Assembly: GCA_022710725.1 (NCBI GenBank)
Contig: JAKLGK010000002.1
Coordinates: 392,420 to 456,419 of the forward strand
Source: Verrucomicrobiota bacterium
GTDB lineage: Bacteria; Verrucomicrobiota; Kiritimatiellia; CAIQIC01; JAGNIJ01
Reading direction: 5' to 3'
Length of the DNA stretch: 64,000 nucleotides
This document shows positions 46,962 through 54,258 of this stretch, piece after piece. Below the pieces are notes generated by a model. That model was not told the DNA's origin, did not search any database, and saw nothing but the letters and a program-made list of their open reading frames with translations. Made by a program: the position numbers and the translations under genes. Each line of letters begins with the position of its first letter. Positions within the stretch are counted from its first letter, which is position 1.

Positions 46962-47286
46962 CTTTGCCGCCGGCGCTCCAGCGAGCGCCGCGTACTAGTA
47001 ATAATTACTATCTCATTCCGGCCGGCCCATGTCAATACAATCCGAGCCCCGCTTGTCGGTAGCCCCGAAAGCGCGCGATCCGCCTGCCGCTTCCCTGGGC
47101 GCGATGATTTTTCATTGTCTCGAGAGGCGATCTGTTCCATAAACCGCCTGCGAGAACCAGAAGGATTCGGGCTCGAATTCAGCCCTGTGAGCCAGTGCGC
47201 TCCATGAAGGGAAACCCCGTGAAGCGCTCGTGATAGGGGCGTTCAGCGGAAGTCTCCAGTAATCAGTTGGTTATCGGGCTGGGCCT
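46962..47286. other. Intergenic region with REP-like half hairpin
   Basis: No convincing reading frame. Directly after the IS lies the hairpin CGGCGCTC-CAGC-GAGCGCCG (46971-46990), similar to one half of the REP-like element at 19394, so the IS may have hit a REP. The remainder (to 47286) contains no recognisable RNA or promoter of good quality. Confidence 0.4.
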
Positions 47287-50250
47287 ATGAGAATAAAACA
47301 CGTCCATTGCATCCCCGGCCGTCGGTCGCGGTCTTTTTGGCCCTGCTTCCCGAAGGCTGTCCTGGGGGCGGTGGCCTGCCTGTTGTGGATCGGGCTCCTC
47401 GCGGCCCCGGCCCAACCCCCCGGCGCCCCCAACCGCAAGCTCCGCGAGTACCAGGAACTGCTCCAGGAAGCCCAGCGCCGGGGGCTGGACACCGGCGAGG
47501 CGGAGCGGCTCGACCGGCTCTCCCGCGCGGCCGCGCAGGGCGGCGACCGCGCGGAGGCCGAGCAGTTGCTCGATCAGGCCATCGCGATGTTGGAGGGCGC
47601 CCTGCCCGCCGACGCGCGCCCGGCGGAAGGGGCGCCGCCCGGCCGCGGCCCGCGCCCGCAGGGCCGCCCGCCCTGGCGCGAGCGTGACCCGGAGCCCTCC
47701 GGCCGCGGCGCCGTCTCCGCCGGCGGAGCCCGGCAGCCCGTGTTCCTGATGGCTTTCACGCACCACTACGAGGGCCCCGGTGGTTATTACCCGGCTGCCG
47801 CCGAGGTCCGGAGAATGGGCGAGTTCTTCGTGCGCAACGGCATCCCGGGCACGCTGTTCTTCGACGGCATCCTGGTCGAGCGGCTGCAGCAGGAAGACCC
47901 GTCGATCCTGCAGCAGGTCCGCGAGTGGGGCCTGCCGCTCGGCTACCACGGCGAGGAAACGCACGGTCCGTACCCGGTCGCCTCGGAATTGCTCGGCGAA
48001 GTGTACACGCTCCGCGAGGCGCAGGGCTACCGCGGCCCGTGGTCGCTCACGACGGGGAAGGGTTGGGCGGACGCCGTCGCGCTCGTCGAGGAGCGCTACT
48101 CGCACGCGCGGCCGTACCGCATCGACGAGTCCACGCGCATGCTGGACCGGCATCAACCGTCCGAGACGGACCGCGCCCGCGTCGGCGGCCTGAAGCTGGT
48201 CCAGCAGGTCTTGGGCAAGGACGTGTCCATGCTGACCAGCCACGGGCTCGAGAGCGCCCCGGAAGGCTACGCGTTCCGGCGCATGAGCAACTTTGGCCTC
48301 GACCAGCCCGCCGTGCCCATCGCCCTGCACGCGCTGCGGATATTCCGGATTGGCGAGACGGCCGACGAGATCATGAAGATCGCCGGCGGGGACGAGAGTA
48401 TTTTCTGGTGCATGGGCCGGCTGACCTGCAAGGGCGACGAGGTGGGCGAGGCCGGCTACCGGTTCGGGCCGCTCCGCCACAAGCTGGAAACGCTTGATCG
48501 CCGCCGCCCGCGCCTGCTGCTGATGGGCTTCAGCAAGGTCGAGGAGCAGGAGGGCTCGCAGACCGCCCGCTACCTGAAGGAGGAGTTCTTCCCCGCGAAT
48601 CCCGGCAGCGGCTGGGTCACCGGTGACACGCTGGCGGACCATTTTGAGCTCGAGAAGGGATACCGGCCGTTCGCGCAGGACGTCTCCGCCCTGGCCCGGG
48701 CCCTGGTGGAGAACTGGGCGGGCCGGCCGCCCGACCTCGTCGCCGTCGGCGAGCGGGTCTATTCGCTGTGCGACGCGTTCGAGGCGCTGGCGCGCAGCCT
48801 GGCGGCGGATCAGCCCGGCGCGCCCGTGGAACTGCACGCGCTGTACGGGCCGGTGCTGGAGGATGACCAACCGCTGTTGTCCAGGGAAACTTCGTTTGCG
48901 ACGGAAGCGATCCGCGCCGCGGCGGCCTCGGTCGTCCGGGACTTGGACGGGGCAACCGGTGATCGATTCGTACCCGCGACCGTGTCCGTGGGCGCCGTGA
49001 AGCTGAACAGCGGCGAGTTCATGCGCGCCATGGCGGGCGCGCTGCGATCGGCGGGCACGCAGGATACGGTGCCGGTCGCCCCTTCGCGCGCCTTTCCGCC
49101 CTATGCCGATCTGCTGCAGGAGGTCTTCAAGCCGCGCGCGGTTCAGCCGCTGTGCTACACGAAGGGCCAACTCTGGACCGTCAAGCCTGCCCGGCTCAAG
49201 AACGAGGCCGGCGCGCCGTCCGCCGCCGTGCCGGCTGACGGCTTGAAAGGAAAGCTGACGCTGGTCTTCGCGGCGAATCTGGATGCCGACGAATCCTGCA
49301 CCCGGGATTCGCATGGCGGGGCCGATCTGTACCGAGCGGAGTACGACCTGGCGACCGGCGCGGCGTCCAATCTCCAGCGCCTCACGAGCCGGGCGGGGCT
49401 TGCCGAGTGGTTCCCGGCCTTGTCGCCCGACGGCCGGGTGGTTGTCTACGATCGCGAGGAGCAGCCGGCGCCGGGGCGGTCCCGACCCTCGCTGCACGTG
49501 CTCGACCTGGCGACCGGCGCGGACGTGCTCCTGGCCGACGACGCCCGGTTCGCGTCTTTCTCGGCGGACGGGCGCGCCCTCTTTTTCTCGCGGCAGGAGA
49601 GGGGGGAACACAGCTTGTGGCAGGCCCCCTTCGATACGGCGGGCCGTTCGGCGCAATGGGGCCGGCCCCAGCTCATCGCCGACGCCCGGACGGGCGGGGG
49701 CATCCTGGTGGAGGACCCGGCTCCGTTCCCGGACGGGCGGGGCGTCGCCTATCACCGGAAGGTAGATGACATGAGCGGCGCCCAGGTGGCTGTTATCGGG
49801 GCGGACGGGTCCGGCCCGCGGGCGCTGACCCCGGCCGACGGTTGCGGGCACGCCGCCGTCAGCCCGGACGGGCAGGCCGTAGCCTGTACCCGCTCGCGGG
49901 ACGGGCGCCTGGTGATCATCCGGAAGGCCGGGGACACGTGGAGCGAGCCCGAGGAAGTGGCGCTGCCGGACCGGCCCGCGGACTATGCCGCGTTCGACCC
50001 GCGGTTCGGCGGGGTGCGCGAGGTGCGCCACAGCTACGCGGAATGGCTCGCGCCGGACCTGCTCCTGCTGACCACGCACGGGGCGGACGGGGCCCGGGAT
50101 TTCCGGATCGCGCGGCTGTTCCTTGTGCGGCTGGGCGCGCCCGGCCGGACGCCGGCGCTCGTCGACCTCTCCTCGGCCGTCGAGAAAATGGCGGGCCGCG
50201 CGGGGCGGGATTTCTGCTCGGCGGCCGGCCGGCTGCAACAAGCCGATTGA
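47287..50250 (+). CDS. Exported polysaccharide-deacetylase-like / WD40-like beta-propeller fusion
   Basis: 987 residues. A long basic N-terminus is followed by a signal segment (AVLGAVACLLWIGLLAAPAQ), a helical region, and a Pro/Gly/Arg-rich linker to about residue 150. From about 155 (VFLMAFTHHYEGPGGYYPAA) a TIM-barrel-like domain of polysaccharide-deacetylase type can be traced (FFVRNGIPGTLFFDG, LGYHGEETHGPYP), but the usual DD and HxxxH metal motifs are altered, so activity is doubtful. The C-terminal third (from about 660) has TolB/PD40 propeller repeats (FPALSPDGRVVVYDR, FASFSADGRALFFSR, HAAVSPDGQAVACTR). Likely a periplasmic carbohydrate-related protein; no closer call is possible. Confidence 0.65.
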   Translation: MRIKHVHCIPGRRSRSFWPCFPKAVLGAVACLLWIGLLAAPAQPPGAPNRKLREYQELLQEAQRRGLDTGEAERLDRLSRAAAQGGDRAEAEQLLDQAIAMLEGALPADARPAEGAPPGRGPRPQGRPPWRERDPEPSGRGAVSAGGARQPVFLMAFTHHYEGPGGYYPAAAEVRRMGEFFVRNGIPGTLFFDGILVERLQQEDPSILQQVREWGLPLGYHGEETHGPYPVASELLGEVYTLREAQGYRGPWSLTTGKGWADAVALVEERYSHARPYRIDESTRMLDRHQPSETDRARVGGLKLVQQVLGKDVSMLTSHGLESAPEGYAFRRMSNFGLDQPAVPIALHALRIFRIGETADEIMKIAGGDESIFWCMGRLTCKGDEVGEAGYRFGPLRHKLETLDRRRPRLLLMGFSKVEEQEGSQTARYLKEEFFPANPGSGWVTGDTLADHFELEKGYRPFAQDVSALARALVENWAGRPPDLVAVGERVYSLCDAFEALARSLAADQPGAPVELHALYGPVLEDDQPLLSRETSFATEAIRAAAASVVRDLDGATGDRFVPATVSVGAVKLNSGEFMRAMAGALRSAGTQDTVPVAPSRAFPPYADLLQEVFKPRAVQPLCYTKGQLWTVKPARLKNEAGAPSAAVPADGLKGKLTLVFAANLDADESCTRDSHGGADLYRAEYDLATGAASNLQRLTSRAGLAEWFPALSPDGRVVVYDREEQPAPGRSRPSLHVLDLATGADVLLADDARFASFSADGRALFFSRQERGEHSLWQAPFDTAGRSAQWGRPQLIADARTGGGILVEDPAPFPDGRGVAYHRKVDDMSGAQVAVIGADGSGPRALTPADGCGHAAVSPDGQAVACTRSRDGRLVIIRKAGDTWSEPEEVALPDRPADYAAFDPRFGGVREVRHSYAEWLAPDLLLLTTHGADGARDFRIARLFLVRLGAPGRTPALVDLSSAVEKMAGRAGRDFCSAAGRLQQAD

Positions 50251-50316
50251 CGAAACGCGGCCGGATGATGAACTATTAGAACGTCTGCTGCGCTATTCCT
50301 ATTAAAGAGGCATGCG

Positions 50317-51501
50317 ATGAAAAACGAGATGGTCCTGGCTGCGCTGCTGTCGATCTCTTCAATGTCTCTGGCCGAGACCGTGACCCTCCAGGCGAACGAG
50401 GGCGAGCCCGGGCCGGTGCCGGTGACGCTCCAGAACGAGGCGCGCGCGGCAATCGACCGCTCGGCGAAGTGGCTGCTCGCCCAGCAGCAGCCCGAGGGCA
50501 ACTGGTCCAACCCGGACTTTCCCGCCCTGACGGCCCTGCCGTTGTGGGCGCTGGCGCTGACGAAGTTCCCCGAGAAGGAGGCCATGGACAAGGCCATCGC
50601 GTACCTCCTCGCCAGCGTCCACGACGACGGCTCGATCTGGCGCGAGCCGAAGGCGGCGCAGAAGGGCGGGGGCTTGAGCAACTACAACACCGCGATCTGC
50701 ATGACCGCCCTGCACGCGGTCGGCGACGAGAAGCTGGTGCCCGTGATCCAGAAGGCGCGCCGCTTCCTGGCCGGCTCCCAGCACCTCGGCGGCGACATCT
50801 ACGAGGGCGGCATGGGCTACGATCCCGAGACCGGCCGCCCGTACGCCGACCTGTCCAACAGCTACATTGCCTACGAAGCCATGCGCCTGACGGAGAACGT
50901 CGAGGATCTCCGGCAGTCCGGCGAGGAAAAGGCGGACCTGGACTGGGAGGCCGCGCAGAAGTTCATCTCGCGCGTCCAGAACCGGGCGGACAGCAACGAC
51001 CAGCCGTGGGCGAGCGACGATCCCGAGAACAAGGGCGGCTTCGCGTACAAGCCCGACTCCAGCCAGGCCGGAACGACGACGAACGAAGCCGGGGAAGTCC
51101 GGTTCCGCTCCTACGGCAGCATGACCTACGCCGGCCTGTTGAGCTTCATCTACGCCGAGGTCAACCGCGAGGATCCCCGCGTGAAGTCCGCGTTCGACTG
51201 GGCCGCCGCGCACTGGACGCTGGCCGAGAACCCCGGCATGGGCGCGCAGGGGCTCTATTACTTCTATAACGTGCTCTCCAAGGCCCTGGCGATGTACGGG
51301 CAGGACCAGATCCCCCTCGCGGACGGCAAGTCCGTCAACTGGCGCAACGAGCTGATCCGCAAGCTGGTCGGCCTCCAGAAGATCGATCCGGCCACGGGCC
51401 ATGGCTACTGGGTGAACGAAGAGGGCCGCTGGTGGGAGGCGGACCCGATCCTGGTTACGTCGTATTCCATCATCGCTCTGCAGATTGCTCTGAATCCTTA
51501 A
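50317..51501 (+). CDS. Exported prenyltransferase/squalene-oxidase-repeat (terpenoid cyclase fold) protein
   Basis: 394 residues with a signal peptide (MKNEMVLAALLSISSMSLAE) and an AAAGAGG ribosome site. The body is an alpha/alpha barrel built of PFTB/squalene-cyclase repeats: SAKWLLAQQQPEGNWS, AIAYLLASVHDDGSIW, ARRFLAGSQHL and GGFAYKPDS. The DxDD motif of true squalene-hopene cyclases is absent and the protein is short, so it is not a hopanoid synthase; such exported relatives are common in planctomycetes and verrucomicrobia with unknown role. It is followed by the ssrA promoter and may be in a short unit with the gene 67 bases upstream. Confidence 0.85.
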   Translation: MKNEMVLAALLSISSMSLAETVTLQANEGEPGPVPVTLQNEARAAIDRSAKWLLAQQQPEGNWSNPDFPALTALPLWALALTKFPEKEAMDKAIAYLLASVHDDGSIWREPKAAQKGGGLSNYNTAICMTALHAVGDEKLVPVIQKARRFLAGSQHLGGDIYEGGMGYDPETGRPYADLSNSYIAYEAMRLTENVEDLRQSGEEKADLDWEAAQKFISRVQNRADSNDQPWASDDPENKGGFAYKPDSSQAGTTTNEAGEVRFRSYGSMTYAGLLSFIYAEVNREDPRVKSAFDWAAAHWTLAENPGMGAQGLYYFYNVLSKALAMYGQDQIPLADGKSVNWRNELIRKLVGLQKIDPATGHGYWVNEEGRWWEADPILVTSYSIIALQIALNP

Positions 51502-51515
51502 TCCTGAACCCTCCC

Positions 51516-51543
51516 TTGCTTTCGCGGTCGGCGGGAGTATACT
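51516..51543 (+). promoter_or_regulatory. Promoter of ssrA
   Basis: TTGCTT (51516-51521), 16-base spacer, TATACT (51538-51543), about 32 bases before the mature tmRNA 5' end. This matches the -35 and spacing of the promoter at 26254. Confidence 0.6.
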
Positions 51544-51575
51544 TATAAGCAGAAGTTGTTCTTCGTTTGTCACAT

Positions 51576-51925
51576 GGGGGCGACCCGGTTTCGACGGGTA
51601 AGGTGGAGCTCCGGTGGCGCGCCGAGGACCCCGGTTGGCCTCGTTAAACATCCGGGAAACAACACAAAAGCCAACACAGAGATGGCTCTCGCGGCTTAAT
51701 GCCGTGACGTCCGGCCGCTGACACCTGCTACGCGGTTCGGGCGAAGACAGCAGGCTGGCCCCAAGGGCGCGTGCCCGGCCGGAGGGGCGAGAACCTAACG
51801 TGGGCGCTGGTTCCGCGCGTGGCCTGTCCGTTGGCAGCGCGCGGGACGAGATCCAAAGACGGAACACGCGCGTAGAAGCCGGTGCGACTCTTGCTCGGAC
51901 GGGGGTTCAATTCCCCCCGCCTCCA
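51576..51925 (+). ncRNA. ssrA: Transfer-messenger RNA (tmRNA)
   Basis: The 5' end GGGGGCGACCCGGTTTCGAC is the hallmark tmRNA start and pairs (one G-U) with the 3' acceptor strand CGCCTCC at 51918-51924; the T arm is GGGGG-TTCAATT-CCCCC. The CCA is not encoded (CTT follows the discriminator A at 51925). The tag frame begins at GCC 51670-51672 and reads ANTEMALAA, ending with TAA at 51697-51699, so stalled proteins receive the C-terminal ALAA degradation signal. The 350-nt length is normal. Its 3' end served as the attachment site of an island (see the integrase pseudogene). Confidence 0.97.
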
Positions 51926-51942
51926 CTTTTTGACTGTTTGCG
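51795..51942 (-). pseudogene. Detached 3' tail of the island integrase, antisense to the ssrA 3' end
   Basis: On the minus strand from 51942 the frame reads ANSQKVEAGGIEPPSEQESH and continues to a TAG at 51795. VEAGGIEPPS-type tails arise when an integrase frame runs across its attachment site into the complement of a tRNA/tmRNA 3' end. If 51943-63604 and one TGCG copy are removed, this tail joins in frame to ...CELSRPFA at 63605. It is not an independent gene. Confidence 0.65.
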
Positions 51943-51963
51943 TGTGAAGCAACCGGTAATCTG
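51943..51963 (+). repeat. Left terminal inverted repeat of the Mu-type element
   Basis: Begins TGTGAAGCAACCGG. Matches the complement of the right end at 63584-63604 in 17 of 21 positions, with the core GCAACCG-TAATCTG shared. Confidence 0.85.
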
Positions 51964-52042
51964 TTGGAATTGGAAATCATGCGGAAGCATGCAGAATCAT
52001 CAATAACGACGCGGGTTTTCTGCATGAAACGAGCCTGTCCAG

Positions 52043-52082
52043 GCGACCCATAATCTGCTGCGGTTTTGATAATCTGCCGCGG
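52043..52082 (+). repeat. Tandem internal end-repeats (probable transposase binding sites)
   Basis: Two direct copies of the end core: ATAATCTGCTGCGG (52050-52063) and ATAATCTGCCGCGG (52069-52082), at a 19-base pitch and in the same orientation as the left terminal repeat. Multiple sites at one end are typical of Mu attL and Tn7 ends. Confidence 0.75.
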
Positions 52083-52141
52083 TCGGCATGTCCAAGACCG
52101 ATCTCGTAATATCAACAGGTTACGAAAAAACAGATAGCAAC

Positions 52142-52152
52142 TTATCGGTTGC
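52142..52152 (-). repeat. Inverted internal end-repeat
   Basis: TTATCGGTTGC is the complement of the terminal core GCAACCGATAA. Together with the preceding GCAAC (52137-52141) it can also form a small GCAAC/GTTGC hairpin. Confidence 0.55.
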
Positions 52153-52562
52153 TGAAAAGGTGTGAAGTGTGAAGTGCCGCAAGGCTCATTCCAAGGGCCA
52201 CACGGCCGGGATCCGGCCTCCTGCCGGGGCTGTGCAGGCGCTTTCCAAGACGGCTGCAACCAAGCTTTAAAGCCTCTCCCAGGGCGTCCCGGCTGTGGCC
52301 GCGGCCTGGTTCGCCGATGATCTCCGCCCAGGAGGGCCGGCGGGCTCTGCCGCCCGGGCCGGCCGTGGCCGCCGCCGGCGGGTGGGGATCGCCGGGGCCT
52401 GGTTCAACCTGGGGAAGCCGCTGGACCGACCGGAAGGACCGAGCCGACGGCGGGCGCGATCTGCGCCGGGCTCTCCGCGCGCCTGGTCCGCCAGCCAAGC
52501 CGATCTTCAGGCGGGCATGGCATGTGTACGTACAGGAGAGATCATCCCTGAATGCTTAGCAT
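52153..52562. other. GC-rich non-coding stretch between left end and repressor gene
   Basis: About 400 bases, richer in G+C than the rest of the element. Short frames on both strands have Arg/Pro/Gly-rich translations and no ribosome site, so I do not call a gene. It ends with the palindromes TGTACGTACA (52526-52535) and TGAATGC-TTA-GCATTCA (52549-52565); the latter overlaps the repressor stop codon and could end its transcript. Confidence 0.4.
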
Positions 52563-53159
52563 TCATTTATCCCGCGCTTTCAAATAACTCTTCGCCATTT
52601 CCAGAGAGAAAAGGCCAAAACGCTTGAGTTCCCTGTACGGATTTCTGTCCAGAGCGATAAGCGCATTCGCGCGTTCGGTTGAATCGCGCATGGGCTTAAT
52701 CTTCCTCGCCGCCTCAAGGAGTCCCGCGCGGAAATGTGTCGGGAAAAGTAGCTTGCCGGCCCGATCTACAGGGTCGCTTGACCAAAGTAGCACCGCTAAT
52801 CCAGCGACACAATGGGCACAGAATAGAAAAACATTTTCTCGCTGCGGATCAGAAGTCCAGCCGCCATTCTTCAAATCTGCCGCCAGGTCTTGATCCTTTT
52901 TAACCTTCTTAAGCAATGTCTCATGATCGCAATCAAGTGCCAGTTCCAAGAGGTTTCCAGGTCTCATGCCCGCCGCGATCGCGATCCTGCTGAAAGTGTC
53001 CAACGTCGCGTTGAATTCACCCCTTTCTATGCGGCTTATCTGAGCCTTTGAAACTCCCGTAAGCCGAGCGATATCTATGAGTGTTGCGCCATTATCGATG
53101 CGCGCCTGACGAAGAATGATGCCCAGCGCCCGGATGTTCAGATCGATTCCACAAATCAT
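52563..53159 (-). CDS. XRE-family (Cro/CI-type) repressor of the element
   Basis: 198 residues from ATG 53159; an upstream TTG at 53270 would bury the promoter region in coding sequence. Helix-turn-helix of the XRE class: LGIILRQARIDNGATLIDIARLTGVSKAQISRIERGEFNATLDTFSRIAIAAG, residues about 11-63. The C-terminal ~120 residues (WTSDPQRENVFLFCAHCVAGLAVLLW...) are unassigned; no LexA-type Ser-Lys peptidase motif is visible, so induction is probably not by RecA-stimulated autocleavage. Divergently transcribed from the small HTH gene over a shared operator region, this is the expected lysogeny/transposition repressor, analogous to Mu c. Confidence 0.82.
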   Translation of the reverse strand: MICGIDLNIRALGIILRQARIDNGATLIDIARLTGVSKAQISRIERGEFNATLDTFSRIAIAAGMRPGNLLELALDCDHETLLKKVKKDQDLAADLKNGGWTSDPQRENVFLFCAHCVAGLAVLLWSSDPVDRAGKLLFPTHFRAGLLEAARKIKPMRDSTERANALIALDRNPYRELKRFGLFSLEMAKSYLKARDK

Positions 53160-53201
53160 GGGAAGCAGGGTAGTACGACTGCAGGAAGCGGGGAATAAAA
53201 T

Positions 53202-53245
53202 AATTTCAAATAGGGTGTTGACAATTCTCTTCAAGGTCGTATATG
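53202..53245 (+). promoter_or_regulatory. Early promoter and operator of the Mu-type element
   Basis: TTGACA (53218-53223), 16-base spacer, TATATG (53240-53245) drives the rightward genes from 53270. On the other strand TTGTCA (53225-53220) with a 16-base spacer and TATTTT can serve the repressor. An imperfect inverted repeat AATTTCAA (53202-53209)/TTGACAATT (53218-53226) overlaps both -35 regions and is the natural operator candidate. The pocket is AT-rich, unlike its surroundings. Confidence 0.55.
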
Positions 53246-53269
53246 TGAGAATAACAGATTGATTCTTCA

Positions 53270-53683
53270 ATGAACCATAGAGCGCAAAACATAGACCTTC
53301 TCCGATCTCTCTTGATCCTTAAAGGACAGACGCCGGCCGGCTTGGCAGACCTGGTCGAGTGTTCGACAGGAACCCTTTACAATCTGTTGGAGGGGTCCTC
53401 GCAAAGCCGCCGTCTTCGTCTTCGGATCGAACTGATCCTGAAAACGCCGATCTGGTCCGGGGCGCGCGAACTGGCTCTTCGTCTGCGAATCCTAGACAGG
53501 TTCGGTGTTGACCTTTGGCTTTGTTCTTTCAGGCGGCTGCAGTTGCTCGCCAAGGAAAAGCACATTGCCGGGTGGAGCCGGGTAAAGAGCAAGGTGGCCC
53601 TCATAGAACTGATTTCAAAATATTTTCGCGATCATCTGGCCCGGCATGGTGCTGGCCGGCGGGCGCGAGGAAGGAAAAAATGA
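53270..53683 (+). CDS. Small helix-turn-helix protein (Ner/Cro-like position)
   Basis: 137 residues. The N-terminal region NIDLLRSLLILKGQTPAGLADLVECSTGTLYNLLEGSSQSRRLRLRIELIL reads as a helix-turn-helix of the XRE/phage type (ADLVECSTGTLYNLLEG as the core). The C-terminus is basic (RHGAGRRARGRKK). It is the first gene after the rightward early promoter and divergent from the repressor, the position of ner in Mu. The ATG at 53270 lies 24 bases after the -10. Its stop overlaps the next start (ATGA at 53680). Confidence 0.75.
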   Translation: MNHRAQNIDLLRSLLILKGQTPAGLADLVECSTGTLYNLLEGSSQSRRLRLRIELILKTPIWSGARELALRLRILDRFGVDLWLCSFRRLQLLAKEKHIAGWSRVKSKVALIELISKYFRDHLARHGAGRRARGRKK

Positions 53684-54258
53684 AAGAGGGAAACGAAAGC
53701 TCCCCTGACAACGCGCGAGCGTTACCAGGCGGGTTCGAGCCGGAGCGGTTGCGAAAGGCGACCCGCGCCTTGGAAAAGCGTGTGTTGCTTCTGGCCGAGT
53801 TGCAGGAACTCCAGGAGCGCCTGCCGGGTGAAGTCGCGGAACTGAAGAAGACGGCCGATCCGAAATCGGAATCGGATATGGTCGCGCTGCACACCAAGCA
53901 ACTGCAACTCACGCTTCTGCCCGACCGTGTCTCCAGCGAGGAAGTGGCGGTGGAAAAGCTCCGCGAGAAAGTCTACGCCGAGGTGGCAGAGGCAAAGAAC
54001 GCCGTTGCCGTTCTTGCCGTAGCTGAAGGCAAGGCCCGTGCCGCTGAAATCGCCGACAAGCTCCAGCAGTTTTACAGCAACCGGGAGCGGGCGGAAGCCG
54101 CAGCACGGGGAACCGATGTTTGCTCCAAGCTCCTAACGATCGGCCAGATCTACGGCGACGCATTGGTTCAAGCCGGTCATCTGTTCCGGATTCTCGATCG
54201 TTATCAGAGAACTGGATCGTTGCTGGACATGCCCGCCGTCGTGGGGGTGGGCCAATGA
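53680..54258 (+). CDS. Coiled-coil protein upstream of the capsid-like gene
   Basis: 192 residues, largely alpha-helical with heptad patterns (LRKATRALEKRVLLLAELQELQERL, VAVEKLREKVYAEVAEAK). GAGGAAGGA ribosome site; start overlaps the previous stop and its own stop overlaps the next start (ATGA at 54255). No family recognised. Translational coupling to a capsid-like gene and a helical, charged composition are compatible with a scaffolding or head-accessory role, but a regulator role cannot be excluded. Confidence 0.65.
   Translation: MKEGNESSPDNARALPGGFEPERLRKATRALEKRVLLLAELQELQERLPGEVAELKKTADPKSESDMVALHTKQLQLTLLPDRVSSEEVAVEKLREKVYAEVAEAKNAVAVLAVAEGKARAAEIADKLQQFYSNRERAEAAARGTDVCSKLLTIGQIYGDALVQAGHLFRILDRYQRTGSLLDMPAVVGVGQ

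Noticed and set aside
50317..51501. Squalene-hopene cyclase (hopanoid synthesis)
   Set aside because: Too short, exported, and lacks the DxDD catalytic motif; only the repeat fold is shared.
51926..51960. Site-specific, Tn7-like targeting of ssrA by the Mu-type element
   Set aside because: Attractive because of the 17-base distance, but the target was a pre-existing integrase gene, no TnsD/TniQ-like selector was found, and a single insertion cannot show specificity.
51795..52259. Minus-strand frame containing VEAGGIEPPSE read as a gene
   Set aside because: Its first part comes from the transposon end and its second from the ssrA complement; only the 51795-51942 portion is meaningful, as the detached tail of the integrase.
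52142..52627. Short frames on both strands near the left end of the Mu-type element
   Set aside because: Pro/Arg/Gly-rich, no ribosome-binding sites, overlap the end-repeats; left as non-coding.
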